In this document: piece after piece, positions 1 to 5,491 of the stretch | How the letters are laid out: each line of letters starts with the position of its first letter | Numbering within the stretch: position 1 is the stretch's first letter | Assembly (NCBI GenBank): GCA_031257795.1 | Contig: JAIRNW010000038.1 | Location: 1 to 5,614 of the forward strand | Length of the DNA: 5,614 nucleotides | Direction: 5' to 3' | Source of the DNA: Holosporales bacterium | GTDB lineage: Bacteria > Pseudomonadota > Alphaproteobacteria > BNTO01 | Notes under the pieces: model-generated | What the model was told of the DNA's origin: nothing | Database searches by the model: none | What the model saw: only the letters and a program-made list of their open reading frames with translations | Position numbers and translations under genes: made by a program

Positions 1-285
1 TTTCGAAAGAGGTCCATTTCAAATAGAACTCTCCACGCTAAACAATTTGTAACGTGCATAAGACGACACTGGTATATCGAGAATAAAGTCCATAACGTAA
101 AAGACGCAACTTTCCGAGAAGATTTCTCAGTGAAACGAGTGCGACCGTACGGTTTTTCTATGCTAGTAGACTTCGCATTGAACGTGTTCAGATTTAAAAA
201 AGAGAAAAATATTCGAGCTGCTTTGTACAACAACCTTCTAAATTTCAACAAATTCTGTGAAGATTATGGACAAATACTATTTTGA
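1..285 (+). CDS. ISAs1-like transposase, C-terminal part (5' end outside window)
   Basis: An open frame runs from base 1 to a TGA at 283-285 and gives 94 residues with no start in the window, so this is the 3' end of a longer gene. Residues 21-41 read RRHWYIENKVHNVKDATF followed by RED. This matches the conserved C-terminal block of ISAs1-family (DDE superfamily) transposases, R-x-HW-x-IEN-x-(L/V)H-x-V-x-D-(V/A)-x-F-x-ED. Glu27 in the IEN motif is probably the catalytic glutamate of the DDE triad. The following FALNVFRF segment (58-65) matches the family's usual ALNLLR stretch. The enzyme would cut and join the ends of its own insertion sequence. I cannot tell whether the missing N-terminal part is intact. 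The first five or six residues fit the family less well than the rest and coincide with a repeat-like stretch, so the copy may already be truncated at the window edge. Confidence 0.75.
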   Translation, partial: FRKRSISNRTLHAKQFVTCIRRHWYIENKVHNVKDATFREDFSVKRVRPYGFSMLVDFALNVFRFKKEKNIRAALYNNLLNFNKFCEDYGQILF

Positions 286-304
286 TTTCTGGGAAAAAGC
301 CCTG
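1..304 (+). mobile_element. Right end of an ISAs1-family insertion sequence (partial)
   Basis: The transposase tail is followed, 19 bases after its stop, by AAAAAGCCCTG (294-304). Read inwards from the other strand this begins CAGGGCTTTTT. ISAs1-family terminal repeats typically begin with CAGGG, so base 304 is the likely outer edge of the element. The left end and the partner terminal repeat lie outside the window, so neither the repeat nor the 8-10 bp target duplication expected for this family can be confirmed. The bases just after the edge begin AGCGATGGCC and are the candidate target duplication to look for on the far side. Confidence 0.5.
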
Positions 305-507
305 AGCGATGGCCCACCAGGAGTTAAAGTTGTTTGGATTGGGATTACTAATTTGCAATTATTGCTTGCATACAGGGAATGGGTTTAATGGAGTCAGAGT
401 TGTGGGGCAAGTTTAGGGCAATAGGGATAACAGCTCTTTCAAGTTAACGCCTTTTTTACTTTTGCTTTTTTAGAATCAGCATGGTTCAGGAATTTTAGTG
501 GGTTACC
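305..507. other. Intergenic stretch with no supported gene; possible -10 element
   Basis: These 203 bases between the insertion-sequence edge and the secreted-protein gene contain no open frame with a family match or a good ribosome site. TAGAAT at 471-476 is one base from the TATAAT consensus and lies 31 bases before the next start codon. No convincing -35 box sits 16-18 bases upstream of it: the nearest TTG-like sequence, TTAACG at 444-449, leaves a 21-base spacer. The T-rich run at 451-471 raises local AT content. A promoter here is possible but weakly supported. Confidence 0.35.
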
Positions 508-1362
508 ATGCTAAGGAATTTTTTAATAACGTCGACATTTTGTTCATTTGCCGCGCTTACTTGCAGTGCAACAGCGTCGGTGCAAGCGGAGGAGCCAGAT
601 CATCAGGATGCCTCATGCTCAACACAGAATGAAAATGCATCAATCATCACAAGGGCCAAGAATGTCATGCAAGAAGCCGTGTCATGCTTACCATCTTTAC
701 GAAAAATTTCAGACAAACTAAGCGGCATATTCGACGTAGCGAATATTGAGGTTGCGGCTGTGCATTGGGCGGCGATAACTTACCTAGCGAAAATGTCCCT
801 TCCTGTGAACTCTTTGTCAAGTTTAATTGCGTCTTCTGTTCTTCCGGCGTTTTTACGAGATGTTGGGAAGGTGCATTATGACGAAAAAGCAAGGCAAGAG
901 TTTATGGAGCTGTACGATTCGCCCGCGAGTGCGGATGTGATGGCGGAGGGAATAGGAGTTGGAGAGCAAGCAAACCACAATGGATCATTTCTGCAAAGGA
1001 CAATAGATTCAATCAAAGCTAACAAATATTGGCCAGCAATGTATCAAGCAGGGAAACGCACAATGGGCGTCACCCTTGGCTTCAAGGTTTTATCGGCGAT
1101 GCTGCCAGAATGGATGGCGTTCGGCGTCACGCTTTTTGCGGCGAATTTGCATTACGTTATATGCTACTTCACAGATTACGCAGACGATATGTTTGATTTT
1201 GTTGGGCCATTGCCAAATAGCAGAACCGCACTGCTTGACCTTTTGGACCAGGCAAATGCTCAGGACGGCTTTAACGTGCCAGAAGGCAAAAACATTTTTG
1301 GAATATTGGAGAATCAGGGAGATTTGAGTGATCAGGAGAATATTGAAACAGTAGACTACTAG
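508..1362 (+). CDS. Hypothetical exported protein, 284 aa
   Basis: I do not recognise a family. The N-terminus has a typical Sec signal peptide: MLRN, a hydrophobic core FLITSTFCSFAALTCSATA, and a cleavage pattern V-Q-A before EE at residue 27. There is no lipobox placed for lipoprotein processing. After cleavage, residues 28-70 are polar and acidic. Two longer hydrophobic stretches follow, about 82-116 (VAAVHWAAITYLAKM onwards) and about 186-222 (VTLGFKVLSAM onwards to VICYF). They could be membrane-associated helices or a buried helical core. The tail from 245 is acidic (DQ, ENQGDLSDQENIETVDY). It probably acts in the periplasm, the envelope or outside the cell. The ATG at 508 is chosen because it places the signal peptide at the N-terminus. 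Its ribosome site is weak: AGGA at 488-491 is 16 bases away. A hairpin follows the stop, so the gene is probably a single-gene unit. The lack of recognisable domains beside a mobile element suggests a lineage-specific protein. Confidence 0.7.
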   Translation: MLRNFLITSTFCSFAALTCSATASVQAEEPDHQDASCSTQNENASIITRAKNVMQEAVSCLPSLRKISDKLSGIFDVANIEVAAVHWAAITYLAKMSLPVNSLSSLIASSVLPAFLRDVGKVHYDEKARQEFMELYDSPASADVMAEGIGVGEQANHNGSFLQRTIDSIKANKYWPAMYQAGKRTMGVTLGFKVLSAMLPEWMAFGVTLFAANLHYVICYFTDYADDMFDFVGPLPNSRTALLDLLDQANAQDGFNVPEGKNIFGILENQGDLSDQENIETVDY

Positions 1363-1380
1363 CATATAGCCAATCATAAG

Positions 1381-1416
1381 TGAACTGTGGACACAGTTCG
1401 ACGAACCCACAGTTCA
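1381..1416 (+). terminator. 10-bp perfect hairpin after the exported-protein gene (possible terminator or leader element)
   Basis: TGAACTGTGG (1381-1390) is the exact reverse complement of CCACAGTTCA (1407-1416), with a 16-base loop. It starts 18 bases after the stop of the upstream gene. There is no T-tract directly after the stem: the nearest run, TTTTT, starts at 1439, so it does not look like a standard intrinsic terminator. The sequence CACAGTTC occurs twice (1392-1399 and 1408-1415), and either copy could pair with the left arm. CCACA (1407-1411) can also pair with TGTGG (1419-1423). The segment could therefore adopt alternative folds. Confidence 0.4.
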
Positions 1417-1441
1417 GTTGTGGTTGGATATAACAAACTTT

Positions 1442-1471
1442 TTGTGGCTTTGTACAAGTTTGGAATATACT
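1442..1471 (+). promoter_or_regulatory. Putative sigma-70-type promoter for dnaX-ligA
   Basis: TATACT at 1466-1471 matches the -10 consensus at five of six positions. TTGTGG at 1442-1447 is a weak -35 element that keeps the TTG core, with an 18-base spacer. Transcription would start near 1478, giving a leader of about 30 bases that includes the AGGAG at 1494-1498. This is the only good -10 match that I saw between the upstream hairpin and dnaX. Confidence 0.45.
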
Positions 1472-1493
1472 CAGCTCAAAAGGAATTTGGAGC

Positions 1494-1511
1494 AGGAGCC
1501 TCGGAACAGTG
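1494..1511 (+). promoter_or_regulatory. Ribosome binding site deciding the GTG start of dnaX
   Basis: AGGAG at 1494-1498 is followed after 10 bases by GTG at 1509. The later in-frame ATG codons at 1524 and 1536 have no purine-rich site at a usable distance, because AGGAG is 25 bases from the first of them. This favours GTG as the start and adds the residues MDATR to the N-terminus. Confidence 0.5.
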
Positions 1512-3338
1512 GACGCCACGCGCATGAACAGAAACATGGCTTTAGCCCGCAAATACAGGCCGAAAGCGCTTCAAGATATAATCGGGCAGGACGACCTCGT
1601 TCAAGCCCTTACCAAGGGGCTCCAAGAAGGGCGCATCCCGCAGGCGATCCTCCTGAACGGCATCCGCGGCACAGGCAAAACCACAACCGCCCGCATCCTC
1701 GCGCGCTCCGTCAATTGTTTGGCGCTCCAGGGCTCCGAAAAAATGACGGTCACCCCATGCTGTGCCTGCAAATCGTGCCTGGCCATCGATAATGACAGCC
1801 ACGTCGACGTTATTGAGATGGACGCGGCCAGCCACACCGGCGTTGACGATGTGCGAGAGATCATCGATTCGTCGCGCTACAAGGCCGTTTTGGGGCGCTA
1901 CAAGGTATTCATCATAGATGAAATTCACATGCTCTCGAAGAGCGCCTTCAACGCTCTCCTGAAAACGTTGGAAGAGCCGCCAGCGCACGTGTTGTTCATC
2001 TTCGCCACAACGGAAATAAATAAGATTCCAGAAACGATTCTTTCGCGTTGTGCGCGGTTCGACTTGAAGCGCGTTAACTCTAAAGCGCTGATTGCGCACA
2101 TGAAAAACATAGCGGGCAAGGAGGGGTACGAAATCGAGAACGACGCGTGTGCGCTGATTGCGCGCTTGGCGGAAGGGTCGGTTCGCGATAGTTTGACGCT
2201 GTTGGACCAGGCGATGAGCTTGGTGGGCGGCGATGGAGAGGTGGGGGCGCTGAGCGAGGCCGTCGTCCCTACATCTTCAACAACGGGAAGCCACGACAAG
2301 CCGATAATACGGGCGGATCTTATACGCGGCATGCTAGGCGGAGCGAATCGTCAAACGGTCTTTGAGGTGTTGTCTTGCATTTTTGCTAGGAACGAGGTCG
2401 CGCTTATAGCGGAGGTGCGGAAATTGCTCGTTGGAGGGGCAGATCCTCAAATGATCATGCAGGACCTTTTGGAATGTCTGTATCATTCTATTTGTTTCAA
2501 GATTTTACCTAAAATGTCGGCGGACGAATCTATTCCGGAGCTTGATAGGGAGCTCGCGTCTAAGATTGCGAGGGACGTTGACAATATGCGACTGCTTAGT
2601 CTCTGGAAAGTTTTGCTGAAGAGTTGGATTGATATAAAGAGCGCTCCGTTTGCTGATCAAGCGCTGGAGATCGGCCTTTTGCGGGCGTGCTTCGCTTTTG
2701 AATTGCCATCGGTTGACGAATTGCTGGCCAAGCTCGGGGAGCCTACTAGGCTACAGCAGCAAAGCGGCAATACGATTAACCAAGGGGTTGTTTCTGAAGT
2801 GTTACAAGAGGAAGCCAAAGTAGTACAAAAAGAGCCCAGAGTAGCACAAGAGGTGAGCAGAGAGTTACGAGAGGAGTCCAAAGAGCCACAAGAGAAGCCC
2901 AATATTCCCGCAGAACCGCTGGAGCCGCCCAAAATATGCCAAGTTAATGAACTAACAAACTTTCAGGAGCTGAGCACGGTGGCGACCGAGCAGGATTTGT
3001 TGTCTTTGTTGAAAGAACAGAGAGAGGCGCTTCTCCTGAGCTACATCGAGAACGATTTTGCTTTTGTGAGCGTTTCCCCTGGAAAGATTTGCGTGCAAGT
3101 GAGAAACAAAGACGCCATGAAGATAATTCCGTCTTTAAAGATGTTTTTGCTCAAACAAACTGGTCTACAGTGGAGTATCGAAGAAAGCGAGTCTGATGAA
3201 CCGCTTCAAACAAACGCAGAAAAGCGGAGAAGCTTCTTGCTTGCGGAAGAGGAGAAGATTTTGGAAACGCCGTTTGTGCAACGTGTGAAGCAGTTGTTCC
3301 CGCAGGCAAAGTTTGAGTTTGAAGAAAGGACGAGTTGA
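1509..3338 (+). CDS. dnaX: DNA polymerase III subunit tau (gamma/tau), clamp loader ATPase
   Basis: DnaX is the ATPase of the clamp loader: it opens the beta clamp, loads it on primed DNA and, through its C-terminus, holds the polymerase core. At 609 residues it is near the usual tau length. In order it shows: LARKYRP-type start (12-18); Walker A GIRGTGKT (51-58); zinc-binding cysteines 70, 84, 87 and 90 (CCACKSC); Walker B FIIDEIH (134-140); LLKTLEEPPAH (150-160); sensor 1 FATTE (165-169); the SRC arginine-finger motif (179-181); and sensor 2 GSVRDSL (223-229). Domain III follows at about 268-400. Oddities are an extra segment of some 20 residues at about 242-264 and a charged linker (about 428-475) built of five 7-residue tandem repeats. 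The C-terminal region (about 485-609, with VSVSPGKI, KQTGLQWSI and VKQLFPQAKF) follows the alphaproteobacterial tau tail. The GTG start is chosen on its AGGAG site. ligA follows after seven bases, so the two probably form one operon. Confidence 0.97.
   Translation: MDATRMNRNMALARKYRPKALQDIIGQDDLVQALTKGLQEGRIPQAILLNGIRGTGKTTTARILARSVNCLALQGSEKMTVTPCCACKSCLAIDNDSHVDVIEMDAASHTGVDDVREIIDSSRYKAVLGRYKVFIIDEIHMLSKSAFNALLKTLEEPPAHVLFIFATTEINKIPETILSRCARFDLKRVNSKALIAHMKNIAGKEGYEIENDACALIARLAEGSVRDSLTLLDQAMSLVGGDGEVGALSEAVVPTSSTTGSHDKPIIRADLIRGMLGGANRQTVFEVLSCIFARNEVALIAEVRKLLVGGADPQMIMQDLLECLYHSICFKILPKMSADESIPELDRELASKIARDVDNMRLLSLWKVLLKSWIDIKSAPFADQALEIGLLRACFAFELPSVDELLAKLGEPTRLQQQSGNTINQGVVSEVLQEEAKVVQKEPRVAQEVSRELREESKEPQEKPNIPAEPLEPPKICQVNELTNFQELSTVATEQDLLSLLKEQREALLLSYIENDFAFVSVSPGKICVQVRNKDAMKIIPSLKMFLLKQTGLQWSIEESESDEPLQTNAEKRRSFLLAEEEKILETPFVQRVKQLFPQAKFEFEERTS
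2799..2903 (+). repeat. Five 21-bp in-frame tandem repeats in the dnaX linker
   Basis: The region divides exactly into five 21-base units (2799-2819, 2820-2840, 2841-2861, 2862-2882, 2883-2903) that encode VLQEEAK, VVQKEPR, VAQEVSR, ELREESK and EPQEKPN. The units share a pattern close to GT-agtacaagaggag-cc-aaa and have diverged at several positions. They sit in the linker between the clamp-loader domains and the C-terminal domain of tau, where length variation is tolerated. Because the unit is a multiple of three, gain or loss of a unit would keep the frame. Confidence 0.8.
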
Positions 3339-3345
3339 GTTTTTT

Positions 3346-5379
3346 ATGAATGTTAAAAGGAGTCTGAGTCTTTTTGGAGGAACTGAAGAGCAGGCGGCCG
3401 GCGAAGAACAGGCAGCCAATCGTTTGAGCGAGGAACAGGCGGCAAAGCGTTTGGCCGAGTTGGCCAAAGCAATCGCTTATCACGACGATCTGTACTACAA
3501 CAAGGCCGCGCCGGTGATAAGCGATGCTGAGTATGACGCGTTGCGCCGCGAGAATGCGCAGTTAGAAGTGGCTTTTCCGTCGCTGATACGTCCAGACAGC
3601 CCATCCTTGCGGGTTGGGGCTAAGCTCGCCGCCGAGGAGTGGGAGGTTGGAGAGCCTCGCGAAGTGGGCCCAAGCAAGCAAAAACAAACCAGAACAAGAG
3701 ATGGTCAGAAAAAAATCCGCCACTCCACCCCAATGATTTCCTTGGATAACGCCTTTTCCGACGAAGAGTTTTGCGGATTCTTTGAAAAAGCCGTCAGATT
3801 TTTGCGTTCTAAGGCTGCAGGAAGTGGCCCTGGCAACGGTACGGCGATAGCAAATCCTGGCGTCATAATAAATGATGCCGTCGCCGCCCCGTTCGAGTTT
3901 TGGGCGGAACCCAAAATAGACGGTCTGTCCGCATCCATCGTGTATGAAAATGGAAAGTTGTCCGTGGCGGCAACACGCGGCGACGGCTCTTTTGGGGAAG
4001 ACGTCACGGAAAATATAAGGATGATCGCCGATGTCCCGGTTGCCGTGACGCCTTTTGAATCCATTGACAGCCCGAGGGTCGAGGTGCGCGGCGAAGTGTA
4101 CCTCTCCAAGAAGGCCTTCGCCTCCGCAAATATTGAGCGAGAAAAGAACGGCGAGCCCCCTTTTTCAACCTCCAGAAACGCGGCCGCCGGCTCTTTGCGC
4201 CAGCTTGATCCGCAGGTCACGCGCGCGCGTAACTTGCAATTTTTCGCGTACGAGTTGATTCTTCCAACTCAGGCGAGCCACTTCCAAACGCAGCGCGAGG
4301 TCTTCGAGTTCCTACGCAGCTGCGGCTTTACAGTGACGGACGATGTGAGGTTGTGCACGTCATACGACGAAGCCTTCTCCTTTTATAGGGACATTATGCA
4401 GAAGCGCGCGGACATGCTGTATGACATAGACGGGGTTGTGTATAAAATTAATTCCCGCCGCACACAGCAATTGCTCGGCAATATCGGGAGAGTCCCGCGC
4501 CATTCAGTCGCCTACAAATTCCCTGCCGAATTTATCACAACAAAACTTTGCGACATCATCCTGCAGGTTGGCCGCATGGGCACGCTGACTCCGGTTGCGG
4601 TTTTGGAGGATGTTATGATCGGGGGGACGTTGGTCAATAGAGCAACGCTGCACAATGCTGACGAGATTCGCAAAAAAGACATAAGAATTGGGGATACGGT
4701 GGTGATTCAGCGGGCAGGTGACGTTATCCCGCAAATTGTTAGGGTTGTGGAGGAGAAGCGCCAAGCCACACTGCCGCCGATCTACAACTTCCCGGACGTT
4801 TGCCCTTCATGCGGAACGCCTTTGAAACAGGATGGCATATTTGCCAGGTGTCCGTCCGGTTTTGCTTGCCAGGCTCAGGCAATCGAGCGCTTGCTGCATT
4901 TTGCGCAGACGTTGGAGATCGACGGGTTGGGGGCCAAAAATATTGAGTTTTTGTATAAAACGCGGCGCATTGAGAACTTTGCGGACATTTTTACTTTGGA
5001 GGAGAGAGACAGCATGATTGACATGGCGCCGCTGTCCACGGTTGTTGGGAGCAAGCTGCGCTTAGAGGAAGAGAAAGGCTGGAGTAGGATTTCTGTACGA
5101 AAATTATTTGATGCGATTAACAAAAAGCGCGAGGTGCTACTGGCAAAGCTCATCTATGCGCTGGGGGTTCCGCAGGTTGGGCGGCAAACGGCGGTGTTGC
5201 TTGAAGAGCGATTTGGGAGTCTTGAAGAGCTGAGGAGGGGCTCAAAGGAAGAGTTGTGTGGGATTGCTGGGATCGGGGAAAAGACGGCGGAGGAAATCGT
5301 CGCGTTTATGCAAGATGATGAGATGCGCGGCGTGATGGATGCGCTGCTGAAGCAGATCAACACCAAATCAGTCGCATAA
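3346..5379 (+). CDS. ligA: NAD+-dependent DNA ligase without a BRCT domain
   Basis: LigA seals nicks with 5'-phosphate and 3'-OH ends using NAD+, joining Okazaki fragments and finishing repair. From ATG 3346 it has 677 residues. Visible parts: domain Ia YHDDLYYN to SDAEYD (45-64); adenylation motif KIDG with nucleophile Lys190; RGDG (211-214); motif III EVRGEVY (246-252); motif IV DGVVYKIN (362-369); motif V YKFPAE (390-395); OB fold around TPVAVLEDV (415-423); four zinc cysteines C486, C489, C502 and C508; and helix-hairpin-helix repeats including IDGLGAKN (525-532), LGVPQVGRQT (606-615) and IAGIGEKTAEEI (640-651). The protein ends at residue 677, where a BRCT domain of about 80 residues would normally follow. 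There are extra segments at about 95-125 and 155-184 and an N-terminal extension with EEQAA repeats. ATG 3346 is preferred. An in-frame TTG at 3313 would overlap dnaX and add 11 residues. AAGGA at 3326-3330 is 15 bases upstream, a long spacing that suggests coupling to dnaX translation. Confidence 0.96.
   Translation: MNVKRSLSLFGGTEEQAAGEEQAANRLSEEQAAKRLAELAKAIAYHDDLYYNKAAPVISDAEYDALRRENAQLEVAFPSLIRPDSPSLRVGAKLAAEEWEVGEPREVGPSKQKQTRTRDGQKKIRHSTPMISLDNAFSDEEFCGFFEKAVRFLRSKAAGSGPGNGTAIANPGVIINDAVAAPFEFWAEPKIDGLSASIVYENGKLSVAATRGDGSFGEDVTENIRMIADVPVAVTPFESIDSPRVEVRGEVYLSKKAFASANIEREKNGEPPFSTSRNAAAGSLRQLDPQVTRARNLQFFAYELILPTQASHFQTQREVFEFLRSCGFTVTDDVRLCTSYDEAFSFYRDIMQKRADMLYDIDGVVYKINSRRTQQLLGNIGRVPRHSVAYKFPAEFITTKLCDIILQVGRMGTLTPVAVLEDVMIGGTLVNRATLHNADEIRKKDIRIGDTVVIQRAGDVIPQIVRVVEEKRQATLPPIYNFPDVCPSCGTPLKQDGIFARCPSGFACQAQAIERLLHFAQTLEIDGLGAKNIEFLYKTRRIENFADIFTLEERDSMIDMAPLSTVVGSKLRLEEEKGWSRISVRKLFDAINKKREVLLAKLIYALGVPQVGRQTAVLLEERFGSLEELRRGSKEELCGIAGIGEKTAEEIVAFMQDDEMRGVMDALLKQINTKSVA
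3385..3456 (+). repeat. 27-bp in-frame repeats at the ligA 5' end
   Basis: Two adjacent 27-base units (3403-3429 and 3430-3456) encode EEQAANRLS and EEQAAKRLA. They are preceded by a shorter 18-base copy (3385-3402) encoding EEQAAG. They form an alanine/glutamate-rich helix-prone N-terminal extension. The last unit runs into the conserved first helix of domain Ia, so the duplication seems to have copied the native start of the protein outwards. Confidence 0.7.
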
Positions 5380-5491
5380 TTTGTCGTACAAGTGAAAGAA
5401 TCGAGTCCCGGAAATTCACTGCGCAGATAATGGCTGTGTAAACGCATTGTTCAAGCTTGGTACGGCAAAACGTGGCCTTTGGACCTCTTTC
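5380..5491. other. Non-coding stretch between ligA and the terminal palindrome
   Basis: I find no gene here. Translation in the three forward frames meets stops early and gives nothing that resembles a BRCT domain. The longest reverse frame through this stretch (to about 5593) continues into the palindrome and has no family signature. AGTGAA (5391-5396) and TTCACT (5415-5420) could form a 6-bp stem, but no T-tract follows, so this is not a convincing terminator for ligA. Confidence 0.5.

Noticed and set aside
1736..1746. A run of six A bases in dnaX as a possible slippage site
   Set aside because: It lies early, in the zinc region, and is not in the A-AAA-AAG heptamer register of the known dnaX frameshift. 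Frameshifting here would give a useless fragment.
1542..2099. Long reverse-strand open frame of 185 residues opposite dnaX
   Set aside because: It is a shadow of the GC-rich dnaX coding strand, and its sequence resembles no protein family.
2820..2845. CAAAAAG near the linker as a programmed frameshift site making a gamma subunit
   Set aside because: The codon frame is gta-caa-aaa-gag, which does not form a slippery X-XXY-YYZ heptamer, and I saw no canonical AAAAAAG in the gene.
3313..3345. TTG 3313 as the ligA start, overlapping dnaX
   Set aside because: ATG at 3346 is a stronger start codon and follows the dnaX stop closely. The 11 extra residues do not resemble LigA. It cannot be excluded without protein data.
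5391..5420. AGTGAA/TTCACT stem after ligA as a terminator
   Set aside because: The stem has only six base pairs with an 18-base loop and no T-tract after it.
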